Shown in pieces: positions 1 to 7,421 of a DNA stretch of 36,525 nucleotides. Under the pieces are notes generated by a model, which saw only the letters and a list, made by a program, of their open reading frames with translations, was not told the origin of the DNA and made no database searches. Each line of letters opens with the position of its first letter. Position 1 is the stretch's first letter. A program made the translations under genes and the position numbers. The stretch comes from Actinomycetes bacterium (GTDB taxonomy: Bacteria; Actinomycetota; Thermoleophilia; Solirubrobacterales; Solirubrobacteraceae), in contig JAJZWB010000024.1 of NCBI GenBank assembly GCA_021846845.1, positions 1-36,525 on the forward strand, written 5' to 3'.

Positions 1-2933
1 TCTTCGGCGAAGCTCGACAGCCGGTTGATCCCGGTCGCCGTCGAGACCTCTGCCCGGCGGCCGACGGGGATCCCGGCCAGCCGCAGCCACGGCCTCGTGT
101 AGACCGTCGCGTAGAGCGCGAACAGCGACGACCGGCTCGCGCCCAGCAGCTCCTCCGTGAACCACATCGCCCATGCGGTCGCGCCTGCGGCGGGCTGCAG
201 CCCGGGCCTGATCAGCCTTGAGACAAGGCGAACCGGCACCGCCACCAGCAGGGCCTCGGTGAGGATGAACGACGCCGCCAGCACGGGCAGCAGGACCGCC
301 AGGTGCATCGCGGCCGTCACGGCATCCCAATGCCTCGGCTCGGCCGCCAGCACGATCGCCAGGGCCGGGACCGCGGACAGCAGCGACAGCAGGTTGGAGG
401 CGGCCATTCCGAAGGCGTACATCGCCTTCCAGCGGCGCTGTCCGGGCTGCGGGGCGGGTGGCTGGGGCGGCCAGTGCTCGCCTGCCTCACCGACCCGTGT
501 CGCGGGGGAGCCCGCCCAGCGCTCGCCCGCCGGCACCTCGCCCGAGACGACGCTGCCGGGCTCGATCTCGGCGCCGGCGCCGACCCGGGCACCCGGCATG
601 AGCAGCGCTCGCGTGCCGATCCGCGCGCCCGGCCCGACCGTGATCTCGCCGACGACCAGCTCGGATCCCTCGAGCCACCAGCCGTGCAGGTCGACGCCGC
701 CCTCGATCGTCGCTCCGTCGCCGATCGAGACGAGCCCGGTGACCGGCGGCAGCGTTCCCAGACGGGTCTCGCGCCCGACCCGGTGGCCGCTCAGCCGCGC
801 CATCCGCCACGCCCACGGCGTGCCTGCCAGCCTGTCGTAGCGGTATCGGTCGGCCACCCGCTCCACGAACCACAGCCTCAGCGACAGCCAGCCGTTGCGG
901 GGGTGGCGACCGGGCCTGAGGTCGGCGAGCAGCACGCGCCGGCAGGCGGCGACGATCAGCCCGCGGCTCGGCGGGCTCGCGAACACGATCCAGCCGCCGA
1001 TCAGCCATCCCCAGCCGACCTGCGGTCCGACGCCGCCGGGGAGGAGTCGGTCGAGCGTCAGCACCGCAAGCACCCATTCGGGCGCCGCCAGCGCCAGCAG
1101 CACCATGATCCCCGCCATCTGGACCACTCCCCGCACGCGCGGGCTGCCGGCCGCGAGCGCCGTCTGCTCGGACTCACCGCTGCCGAGCTGGGCGAGTCGC
1201 GACGCGAGCGCGCGCAGCGTACGGTGGTTGTAGACGTCCGCGACCGCGATCGACGGATAGCGCTCCCGCAGCGCGGAGGCCAGCTTGGCTGCCGCCAGCG
1301 AGCTGCCGCCGAGCGTGAAGAAGTCGCTCTCGGGTCCGATCGCGACCGGTCCGAGCTGCTCGGCGAAGCGCTCGGCGAGCCAGCGCTCGGCGTCGGTCAG
1401 CCTGGCGGCCGCCGGGTCTCCGTCGTCGGCCTGCGCCGGCGGTGGCCATGGCAGCGCACGCCGGTCGACCTTGCCGGAGGTCGCCAGCGGCAGCTCGGGC
1501 AGGCGCACGATCTGCGGGATGAGCTCCGCGGGGAGCCGGCTCGCGAGCTCGGAGCGGATCTCCTGCGCGGTGGCATCGCCGGCCACGTAGCCGACCAGCA
1601 GGCGGTTGCCGGCCGCGGTCTGGCGCACGACGGTGCAGGCGGCGCGCACGCCCCGCACCGCGTCCAGCTGGGCATCGATCTCGCCCAGCTCGATCCGACG
1701 ACCGCCGATCTTGACCTGATGGTCGCGCCGGCCGACGAACTGGAGGCCGGCCTCGGTCTCGCGCACCACGTCGCCCGTCCGGTAGGCCCGCTGCCACCGC
1801 AGCGCCGGCAGCGGCCGGTAGCGGTCGCGGTCCAGCTCGCGGTCCAGATATCGCCCGAGTCCGACTCCGCCGATCACCAGCTCGCCGGGGTCGCCCGGCT
1901 GCACCGGCTCGCCTTCGTCATCGATCACGGCGACCAGCCAGCCGTCGAGCGGGCGCCCGATCGTCACCGGCTCGTTCGGATGGACCCTCGCGGCTGTGCT
2001 GACGACCGTGGCCTCGGTCGGGCCGTAGGTGTTCCACACCTCGCGGCCGGCGGCCAGGCGCCAGGCGAGCTGCTCGGGCAGCGCCTCGCCGCCGAGGATC
2101 AGGAGCCGCACGCCGGCGAGCGACTCGTCGTCCCAGATCGCCGCCAGCGCCGGCACCGTCGAGATCACGGTCACGCCGTGGCGTCGCAGCCAGGGGCCCA
2201 GCTCGTGGCCGGCCCGGATGAGGTCGCGCGGCGCCGGCACCAGCGCGGCCCCATTGGCCCACGCGAGCCACATCTCCTCACAGCTCGCGTCGAAGGCCAC
2301 CGAGAGCCCGGCGAGCACGCGATCCGTCTCGCGGACCTCCCAGAGCAGCTGCTCGGCGGCCACGAACGCAGCCGCGGCCCGGTGGTCGACCGCCACGCCC
2401 TTGGGCTCGCCGGTCGAGCCTGAGGTGAAGATCACCCAGGCGTCGTCTCCGGGAGTCGGGCGCGGATCGCCGCCGAGCTGCCCCCCTCCTGGTCCGCGCC
2501 AGTCGGGCTCGAGCCCCGGTCCGAGCACCGCGCACACCGCGGCGTCCCGGAAGATCTGCTCGGCGCGCGCGGCCGGGTCGTCGGCATCGACGGGGACGTA
2601 TGCGGCGCCCGCCCTCAGCACGCCGAGGATCGCGACGTACAGCTCGGATCCGCCGCTGGGCAGCCGCACGCCGACGCGGTCGCCGCGCCCCACGCCGGCG
2701 GCCCGCAGTCGCTCGGCGACCGCCTCGGCCGCCTCCGCGAGCTCGGCGTAGGTCAGCAGCCGGTCGACGGCGTCGAGCGCCGGGCGATCCGTCCACGCCG
2801 CGACGCTCGCGTCGAACACGTCCAGCAGCGTCGTCGCGCCGGCCGCTCGGGCGACGGAGGCTGTGACGGGCTGCGTGCCCCGACGTTGCGGCTGTGTGTC
2901 GTCGACGGTGAGTTCGAACATCTGCTGCTCCAT
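1..2933 (-). CDS. Pls/PosA-type NRPS-like poly-amino-acid synthetase (3' end outside window)
   Basis: About 977 codons are visible and the frame is still open at base 1. The order is an adenylation domain, a peptidyl carrier domain, membrane segments and a hexapeptide-repeat region; there is no condensation or thioesterase domain in view. Adenylation motifs read: A3 FTSGSTGEPKG (~res 165), A4 FDASCEEMW (~213), A5 NTYGPTEATV (~299), A7 YRTGDVV (~383), A8 GRRDHQVKIGGRRIELGEID (~396) and A10 SGKVDRRAL (~488). The carrier site is FFTLGGSSL (Ser ~541). Hydrophobic stretches lie near 605-645 and 838-890, flanking I/V-G-x-G repeats typical of left-handed beta-helix proteins (~725-800). This architecture matches epsilon-poly-lysine synthetase (Pls) and its relatives, which activate one amino acid and polymerise it at the membrane. 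The start is either ATG 2933 or ATG 2921; the latter has GGAG 6 nt upstream. Product identity is inferred, and Pls-like proteins are also annotated in strains not known to make a polymer. Confidence 0.88.
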   Translation of the reverse strand, partial: MEQQMFELTVDDTQPQRRGTQPVTASVARAAGATTLLDVFDASVAAWTDRPALDAVDRLLTYAELAEAAEAVAERLRAAGVGRGDRVGVRLPSGGSELYVAILGVLRAGAAYVPVDADDPAARAEQIFRDAAVCAVLGPGLEPDWRGPGGGQLGGDPRPTPGDDAWVIFTSGSTGEPKGVAVDHRAAAAFVAAEQLLWEVRETDRVLAGLSVAFDASCEEMWLAWANGAALVPAPRDLIRAGHELGPWLRRHGVTVISTVPALAAIWDDESLAGVRLLILGGEALPEQLAWRLAAGREVWNTYGPTEATVVSTAARVHPNEPVTIGRPLDGWLVAVIDDEGEPVQPGDPGELVIGGVGLGRYLDRELDRDRYRPLPALRWQRAYRTGDVVRETEAGLQFVGRRDHQVKIGGRRIELGEIDAQLDAVRGVRAACTVVRQTAAGNRLLVGYVAGDATAQEIRSELASRLPAELIPQIVRLPELPLATSGKVDRRALPWPPPAQADDGDPAAARLTDAERWLAERFAEQLGPVAIGPESDFFTLGGSSLAAAKLASALRERYPSIAVADVYNHRTLRALASRLAQLGSGESEQTALAAGSPRVRGVVQMAGIMVLLALAAPEWVLAVLTLDRLLPGGVGPQVGWGWLIGGWIVFASPPSRGLIVAACRRVLLADLRPGRHPRNGWLSLRLWFVERVADRYRYDRLAGTPWAWRMARLSGHRVGRETRLGTLPPVTGLVSIGDGATIEGGVDLHGWWLEGSELVVGEITVGPGARIGTRALLMPGARVGAGAEIEPGSVVSGEVPAGERWAGSPATRVGEAGEHWPPQPPAPQPGQRRWKAMYAFGMAASNLLSLLSAVPALAIVLAAEPRHWDAVTAAMHLAVLLPVLAASFILTEALLVAVPVRLVSRLIRPGLQPAAGATAWAMWFTEELLGASRSSLFALYATVYTRPWLRLAGIPVGRRAEVSTATGINRLSSFAE

Positions 2934-3344
2934 GTCGGCTGGGCGGTCACGGTCGGTGTCCTCCAGCGGGTCGGCCAGCCCGGCCTGGGACCCCCTGTAA
3001 GGTAGGCATAAGGTCGTGACGCGACGGTTTCGCCTTTAGGGGGGTTCTGTTAGCGACCTCGGGGCCTAACAAAGTCGCAACGAAACCATGACATCCGACC
3101 AGCACGATGGACGTGAGCCTCAACACCGTCGCGCGTCGCCGGCGCGTCGAGGCGAGCCGGGCCCTCCGGTCGTTCGCGTCAGCCGTCCGTACGCCAGCCG
3201 GTCGATCGACCGGGTCGCGTCACGCGGGGCGCGTCAGGCGGGGCGCGTCAGGCGGGGCGCGTCACGCGGGGCGCGTCACGCGGGGCGCGTCAGGCGGGGC
3301 GCGTCAGGCGGGGCGCGTCAGCCCGGTCGGCTGAGCTCCGCTCC
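2934..3344 (-). promoter_or_regulatory. Gene-free region upstream of the NRPS-like gene, with nested inverted repeats
   Basis: This 411-bp gap lies between the loader gene and the synthetase, both on the minus strand. It contains TAAGG at 2998-3002 repeated at 3009-3013 (one helical turn apart). It also holds nested inverted repeats: GGTTTCG 3026-3032 with CGAAACC 3081-3087, GCGAC 3021-3025 with GTCGC 3074-3078, and GTTAG 3049-3053 with CTAAC 3066-3070. A minus-strand TACCTT (3004-2999) could be a -10. The remainder is the 14-bp tandem repeat listed separately. No convincing ORF was seen. A regulatory role is an inference from position and symmetry only. Confidence 0.4.
3217..3328. repeat. 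14-bp tandem repeat, seven units plus a degenerate eighth
   Basis: Seven contiguous units of the form GCGTCASGCGGGGC occupy 3217-3314. They differ only at position 7 (C,G,G,C,C,G,G), and a partial unit follows to 3328. The period is not a multiple of three, so a conserved coding role is unlikely. The array sits 16 bp beyond the stop codon of the DnaC-like gene, between it and the NRPS-like gene. Replication slippage is the likely origin. Confidence 0.9.
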
Positions 3345-4031
3345 TCAGGCGATCCTGGGCTCGAGCCGACGGTCGGGTCCGAGCAGCGGCAGCTCGTCGC
3401 ACATCTCGGTCAGCCTTGAGACAGTCCGTTCGCTGATCTGCTCGCACAGAGCCTCGCGATCGAGGATGTTGGTGGTGATCACGATCGACCGCTGCTCCTC
3501 GTAGCGCGCGTTGACGATCGAGTACAGCTCCTCCAGCACCCAGTCGGTGGTGCGTTCGGCGCCGACGTCGTCGATGTGCAGCAGGTCCACGCTCGTCAGC
3601 CGGTCAAGCAGGTCGATGTGCGATCGGTCCGCCCGGTGGGTGTCGCGGATCTCGTTCAGGAGCCGCGGCAGCGAGTAGATCGCCACGGTGCGACCGCCGT
3701 CGTAGGCGGCCCTGGAGACGAGCATCGCCAGCGTGGTCTTGCCGGTCCCCGGCGGCCCCATGAACCAGAGCCCGCGGCCCTCGTCCAGCTGCTCGTCGAT
3801 CCTCGTCACGAAGCGCCGCACCGCCGCCACGATCCGCGGCTCGATCTCGGTCACCGGCGGGCGCTCGAACGAGACGTCGCGATAGCGCCGCGGGATCACG
3901 GCCGAGAGGCTCTGAGCCCTGCGGCGCGCCACCAGCTGCCGCCTGCAGCGGCAGTCATAGGCCGTGTTGGTGGCCTCGTCGTAGCGCAGGCCCGAGCCGT
4001 CGCAGATCTCGTAGGGGCAGCGGGCGCTCAT
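3345..4031 (-). CDS. DnaC/DnaI-like AAA+ ATPase, probable helicase loader
   Basis: The product has 228 residues. The N-terminus carries four cysteines (C5, C10, C27, C29) in a compact zinc-finger-like arrangement, as in the metal-binding parts of DnaI/DnaC loaders. The AAA+ core follows: Walker A GPPGTGKTT (92-100), Walker B LLHIDD (150-155), sensor-1-like ITTN (185-188), and a downstream SERTVSRL stretch that may carry the arginine finger. Homologues load the replicative helicase onto DNA; the same fold occurs in IstB of IS21 elements. No transposase or IS ends are nearby, and dnaB ends 88 bp upstream on the same strand, which favours the loader role. The ATG at 4031 is the only plausible start near the Cys motif. 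Confidence 0.85.
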   Translation of the reverse strand: MSARCPYEICDGSGLRYDEATNTAYDCRCRRQLVARRRAQSLSAVIPRRYRDVSFERPPVTEIEPRIVAAVRRFVTRIDEQLDEGRGLWFMGPPGTGKTTLAMLVSRAAYDGGRTVAIYSLPRLLNEIRDTHRADRSHIDLLDRLTSVDLLHIDDVGAERTTDWVLEELYSIVNARYEEQRSIVITTNILDREALCEQISERTVSRLTEMCDELPLLGPDRRLEPRIA

Positions 4032-4119
4032 GGCCGTCGACGCGATCCCGCGGTCCTGGTCTCGCCGAGACCCGCGGACCGGACCACGCCGAGACCCGGG
4101 AGCCGGAGAGGCTCAGAGG

Positions 4120-5475
4120 TCACTCCCGGAACCGATCGCCGGCGTAGTTGGCGAACTTCGGCACCTCCTTGCGGAAGGTGAGCACCACGTCCCCCACGGG
4201 CCCGTTGCGGTGCTTGGCGATGATGATGTCGGCCTCGCCGGGCCGCTCGGAGTCCTTCTCGTAGTACTCGTCGCGGTAGATGAACATGACCAGGTCCGCG
4301 TCCTGCTCTATCTGCCCGGACTCGCGCAGGTCGGAGAGGATCGGCTTCTTCTCGCCGCCCCGCTGCTCCACCGCGCGGCTCAGCTGGGAGAGAGCGATCA
4401 CGGGCACGTTCAGCTCCCGCGCGAGACCCTTGAGTCCGCGGCTGATCTGGCCGACCTGCTCGACGCGGCTCTCGATCCGTCCCTCGTGGCGCATCAGCTG
4501 CAGGTAGTCGATGATGATCAGGCCGAGCCCGCCCTCGACCTGGCTGTGCAGCCGCCGCGACTTGGCACGGACCTCCAGCACGCCGGTGTCCGACGAGTCG
4601 TCGACGAACAGCGGCGCGCGCGCGAGGCGGTCGCAGGCCTCCAGGATCTTCGGCCACTCGCGCTCGGGAACCTTGCCGCGGCGCAGGTCCTCGCCCTTCA
4701 GGTTCGCCTGCGACGCCACGAACCGCTGCGCGAGCTCGGACTCGGACATCTCAAGCGAGAACAGCGCCACGGCGTGGCCGGCCAGCGCGGCGTTCTCGGC
4801 GATGTTGGCGACCAGCGCCGACTTGCCCATCGACGGTCGCGCGGCGACGATGATCAGGTTCCCGGGCTGGAAACCGCCGGTCTTCTCGTCCAGGTCCCGG
4901 AACCCGGCGGGCGTTCCGGTCAGCGCCGTCTTGGCGACCGACAGGCGGTGCAGCTTGTCCGTCTCGTCGTGCAGGATGTCCGAGATCGATCGGATCCGCT
5001 TCTGGCGCTCGTCGGTGGCGACCTCGAGCACCGAGCGCTCCGCCTGCTCCACCAGCTCGCGTGCGGGCGCCTCGCGCGCCAGCACGCTGGCCTGGATCTC
5101 GTAGGAGGCGGTCAGCAGCGCCCTCAGCCTCGCGTTGTCGTGCACGATCCGGCCGTACTCCCGCGCGTGGCCGGCTGCCGGGACCCAGCCGGCCAGCTCC
5201 TCGATCGCCGCCGGGCCGCCGACCTCGTCGAGCTTGCCGTCCTCACGCAGCCGCTCGGCGACCGTCAGGTGGTCGATCTTCGAGTCGCCCTCGTAGAGCT
5301 TCAGCATCGCTGCGAACACCGCCCCGTGCGCCTCTCGGTAGAAGTGCTCGGGACGGAGATGTTCCTCGACGAGCAGCGCGTGCAGGTGGCGCTCGTCGAG
5401 CAGCACGGCGCCCAGCACCGACTTCTCGGCCTCCAGGTTGTGAGGCGGGACGGCGATGCTCTGGACGGCGCTCAT
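4120..5475 (-). CDS. dnaB: Replicative DNA helicase DnaB
   Basis: The product has 451 residues, the usual size. The N-terminal primase-interaction domain (PHNLEAEKSVLGA at 11-23) leads through a linker to the RecA-like motor. Visible motifs are Walker A RPSMGKS (213-219), Walker B IIIDYLQLM (320-328) and the arginine-finger region KHRNGP (421-426). It unwinds DNA 5'-to-3' at the fork as a hexamer. There is no sign of an intein, which is common in dnaB genes. It lies downstream of rplI in the usual rpsF-ssb-rpsR-rplI-dnaB order, but a 250-bp gap with a strong hairpin separates it from rplI. A minus-strand TATTCT (5491-5486) ends 10 nt before the ATG, so dnaB may have its own promoter with almost no leader. 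Confidence 0.97.
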   Translation of the reverse strand: MSAVQSIAVPPHNLEAEKSVLGAVLLDERHLHALLVEEHLRPEHFYREAHGAVFAAMLKLYEGDSKIDHLTVAERLREDGKLDEVGGPAAIEELAGWVPAAGHAREYGRIVHDNARLRALLTASYEIQASVLAREAPARELVEQAERSVLEVATDERQKRIRSISDILHDETDKLHRLSVAKTALTGTPAGFRDLDEKTGGFQPGNLIIVAARPSMGKSALVANIAENAALAGHAVALFSLEMSESELAQRFVASQANLKGEDLRRGKVPEREWPKILEACDRLARAPLFVDDSSDTGVLEVRAKSRRLHSQVEGGLGLIIIDYLQLMRHEGRIESRVEQVGQISRGLKGLARELNVPVIALSQLSRAVEQRGGEKKPILSDLRESGQIEQDADLVMFIYRDEYYEKDSERPGEADIIIAKHRNGPVGDVVLTFRKEVPKFANYAGDRFRE

Positions 5476-5589
5476 CTGACGATCGAGAATAGGCTCGCCG
5501 TCGGCGGGCGGGCCGCCCTCGTTCCCGCACCGTGCGCGGTTTGCCTGCGCCGGGGTGCGGGCGGTCAGGTCGCCCGGGTCGCGGGCCCC

Positions 5590-5661
5590 GTCCGGAGTGG
5601 CATCCGCCCGCCGGTCACGCCGATGGGCTGAGGCCAGGTCCGGAGTGGCATCCGCCCGCCG
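5590..5661. repeat. 24-bp direct repeat between rplI and dnaB
   Basis: Two identical 24-base copies occupy 5590-5613 and 5638-5661 (start-to-start 48 bp). Each is followed by S-T-C-A-C (GTCAC, then CTCAC). They lie just beyond the rplI-side hairpin, upstream of dnaB. No function can be assigned. Confidence 0.85.
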
Positions 5662-5670
5662 CTCACAGCG

Positions 5671-5697
5671 CCCGGACGGGCCGCGGGCCCGTCCGGG
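5671..5697 (-). terminator. 12-bp perfect hairpin downstream of rplI
   Basis: CCCGGACGGGCC (5671-5682) and GGCCCGTCCGGG (5686-5697) form a perfect 12-bp stem with a 3-nt loop (GCG). It lies 30 nt beyond the rplI stop codon in the direction of transcription. No T-tract follows, which is common for GC-rich actinobacterial terminator candidates. It could terminate or attenuate the ribosomal-protein transcript before dnaB; an operator role is also possible. Confidence 0.55.
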
Positions 5698-5726
5698 GAG
5701 ATGAGCGCTAGAAGAGCGCGCCGCCG

Positions 5727-6176
5727 TCAGGCGGCGACGACCATCGTCTTGACGGTCGCGGTGACTTCGTCGGCTACCTCGACGACCACCATGTAGGTGC
5801 CGACGTTGCGGATCGGCTCATCGAGGTGGATCTTTCGCCGGTCGACCTTGAGGCCGCGGGCATCGCGGATCGCGTCCGCGATGTCCTGGGTCGTGACCGA
5901 TCCGAACAGGCGCCCGTCGTCGCCGGCCTGCTGCGAGATCGTCAGGACAGTCCGTCCGAGCACCGAGGCGCTCTCGCGCAGGCGGGCGACCGCCTCCCGC
6001 TCGGCCCGCTCGATCTCCTCCTGGCGCTTGCGCGCCGCTCGGACAGATGCTTCCGTTGCGGGCTCGGCCAGCCCGCGGGGGCGCAGGTAGTTGCGGAGGT
6101 AGCCGGCCGAGACGTCGACGACGGTGCCGCGCTCGCCGAGCTCCGCCACGTCCTGCAGCAGGATCGCCTGGGGCAT
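5727..6176 (-). CDS. rplI: 50S ribosomal protein L9
   Basis: The product has 149 residues, the normal length. The N-terminal RNA-binding domain (AILLQDVAELGERGTVVDVS, then AGYLRNYLRPRGLA) is connected by a charged helix rich in Arg, Glu and Ala (about 45-75) to the C-terminal domain (LFGSVTTQDIADAI, then IHLDEPIRNVGTY). L9 binds domain V of 23S rRNA and helps maintain reading-frame fidelity. The ATG lies only 6 nt after the rpsR stop with no clear Shine-Dalgarno sequence, so translation is probably coupled to rpsR. Confidence 0.97.
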   Translation of the reverse strand: MPQAILLQDVAELGERGTVVDVSAGYLRNYLRPRGLAEPATEASVRAARKRQEEIERAEREAVARLRESASVLGRTVLTISQQAGDDGRLFGSVTTQDIADAIRDARGLKVDRRKIHLDEPIRNVGTYMVVVEVADEVTATVKTMVVAA

Positions 6177-6182
6177 CGCGCG

Positions 6183-6503
6183 CTAGCGGTCGCGGTCGCG
6201 GTCGCGGTCGCCGCGGCCGCCACGGTGGTCGCCACTGCCCTCGGCCACGTATGGCAGCAACGCAAGCTCCCGAGCCCGCTTCACCGCGCGGGCGACCTGG
6301 CTCTGATGGCGGCGGCAGGCGCCGCTGATCCGCCGCGAGCGGATCTTGCCGCGGTCGGAGATGAACCGCCGCAGGATCGACACGTCCTTGTAGTCGACCT
6401 GCTCGATCTTTTCCCGGCAGTAGGGACACGACTTGCGGCGAGCGGATGCCGCTCCGCCCTTGCGGTCGCGCCTGCGAACCGGCCGTCTGCGTTGCTTTGC
6501 CAC
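6183..6503 (-). CDS. rpsR: 30S ribosomal protein S18, zinc-ligand form with Arg/Asp-rich tail
   Basis: The product has 106 residues; S18 is usually about 75-90. The core carries C26PYC29, C63 and H66, which together look like the zinc-binding (C+) form of S18. The familiar core stretches [18 protein letters not shown] and RRISG are present. The start is GTG at 6503. After the conserved ALLPYV the protein has a low-complexity tail rich in Gly, Arg and Asp ending in Asp-Arg dipeptides, encoded by a perfect 6-bp microsatellite. It is co-oriented with ssb (35-bp gap) and rplI (6-bp gap). The tail is probably disordered; its function is unknown. Confidence 0.96.
   Translation of the reverse strand: MAKQRRRPVRRRDRKGGAASARRKSCPYCREKIEQVDYKDVSILRRFISDRGKIRSRRISGACRRHQSQVARAVKRARELALLPYVAEGSGDHRGGRGDRDRDRDR
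6186..6209. repeat. rpsR: 6-bp microsatellite at the 3' end of rpsR
   Basis: Four perfect GCGGTC units encode Asp-Arg dipeptides immediately before the rpsR stop codon. Slippage would change the tail length without a frameshift, because the unit is two codons. Confidence 0.9.
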
Positions 6504-6538
6504 GTGGACCAGCCTAGCTTCTCGAAGTTGCTTTCAGC

Positions 6539-7015
6539 TCAGAAGGGTATGTCATCGTCCGCCGCAGCGCCTGCGCCGACCGGGTTGCGCTCGAAGTCCG
6601 CGGTGTCGATCGGGACGTCGCTCTCCGCCGTGCGCGCGCTGCTCGCGTATCCGTTCCCGTTCCCGCCGTCTTCGCGACCGCCGAGGAACTGGACGTTCTC
6701 GGCGATGATATCCACCGACTGGCGCTTGTTGCCCTGCTGGTCGGTCCACTCGCGCCACTGAAGGCGGCCGTCGATCGCCACGCCACGGCCCTTGCGCAGG
6801 AACCGGGCGCAGTTGTCGGCCTGAGCGCCCCACACGGTGACGTCGAAGTAGTTGGGCTGGTCCTCCCACTGGCCGGTCTCGCTGTTCTTGCGCCGGCCGT
6901 TGCATGCGATCCGCAGCGAGCAGACCGAGTTGCCGCTCGATGAGAGCGTCCGGTGCTCGGGGTCGCGGGTCAGGTTGCCGGTGATGATCACCCGGTTGAT
7001 GTTGCTGCCAGCCAT
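6539..7015 (-). CDS. ssb: Single-stranded DNA-binding protein
   Basis: The product has 158 residues. The OB fold begins MAGSNINRVIITGNLTRDPE; further conserved parts are YFDVTVWGAQADNCARFL, GRGVAIDGRLQWREW and VDIIAENVQFLGG. The C-terminus is the classic acidic tip DDDIPF, which docks replication and repair partners. The start is placed at ATG 7015 because AAAGGAG precedes it by 7 nt, one of the clearest ribosome-binding sites in the window; the open frame continues upstream to 7216 but that part is not SSB-like. It sits between rpsF (after a 406-bp gap) and rpsR. Confidence 0.97.
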   Translation of the reverse strand: MAGSNINRVIITGNLTRDPEHRTLSSSGNSVCSLRIACNGRRKNSETGQWEDQPNYFDVTVWGAQADNCARFLRKGRGVAIDGRLQWREWTDQQGNKRQSVDIIAENVQFLGGREDGGNGNGYASSARTAESDVPIDTADFERNPVGAGAAADDDIPF

Positions 7016-7421
7016 GCTCTGGCTCCTTTCCGGCTGCGTTACAAGCTCTCGACCGAGTCTATGGCCGGGCCAGACGTCAGCGGTGATGCCTCCGCGGAAA
7101 CTGGCACCGATTCGTGACCTTCCGCCACACAGCCGACACACCCCCAGTCTCCGCGCCGACCGCCGGCGCGCATCGGGTCGCCCGTCCAGCGGCCGTGCGC
7201 GGCACGCCCCCGGCATCGTCGAAACCCCGCCGGTGCGCGGGGTCCCGACGTCCTTGGGTCCCGGAGCGCTGCGAACCCGGTGCGCCGGATACCGGCGTCG
7301 CAGGATCGCCGGCGTCTGGGAGACCGGGGTCGTCGGACCCAGGGGTGTCGAACCGCCGTTCGTGCCCCTGCGTCATGTCGCCGGGATGGGATCGCTCAGG
7401 ATCCGGGCGCCGGCCGGTTGC
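7016..7421 (-). other. 406-bp spacer between rpsF and ssb, no gene recognised
   Basis: In many bacteria rpsF and ssb are nearly adjacent; here about 400 bp separate them. A 99-codon frame (7376-7077, minus) has no ribosome-binding site and reads as polar low-complexity sequence, so I do not call it. A small perfect hairpin CGCCGG-ATA-CCGGCG lies at 7283-7297. The ribosome-binding site of ssb lies at the 7016-7028 end. Confidence 0.6.

Noticed and set aside
303-2423. Long plus-strand open frame (706 codons) opposite the NRPS-like gene
   Set aside because: It is an antisense shadow: Arg/Gln/Asp/Pro-rich translation with no domain, while the minus strand has all adenylation motifs.
2997-3013. 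DtxR/IdeR-like iron box upstream of the NRPS-like gene
   Set aside because: The sequence shares TAAGG and AGGC parts with the consensus only if one base is deleted and one inserted, and the second half-site is not inverted.
3217-3328. CRISPR array
   Set aside because: The 14-bp units are contiguous with no spacers, and there are no cas genes in the window.
3345-4031. IS21 IstB transposition helper
   Set aside because: There is no istA, no terminal inverted repeats, and the gene is paired with dnaB; the N-terminal Cys cluster favours a helicase loader.
4030-5631. Plus-strand open frame opposite dnaB
   Set aside because: The opposite strand encodes a complete DnaB; this frame is a GC-rich shadow.
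7077-7376. 99-codon minus-strand frame between rpsF and ssb
   Set aside because: No ribosome-binding site, no TAnnnT box at leaderless spacing, and a polar low-complexity translation without a recognisable fold.
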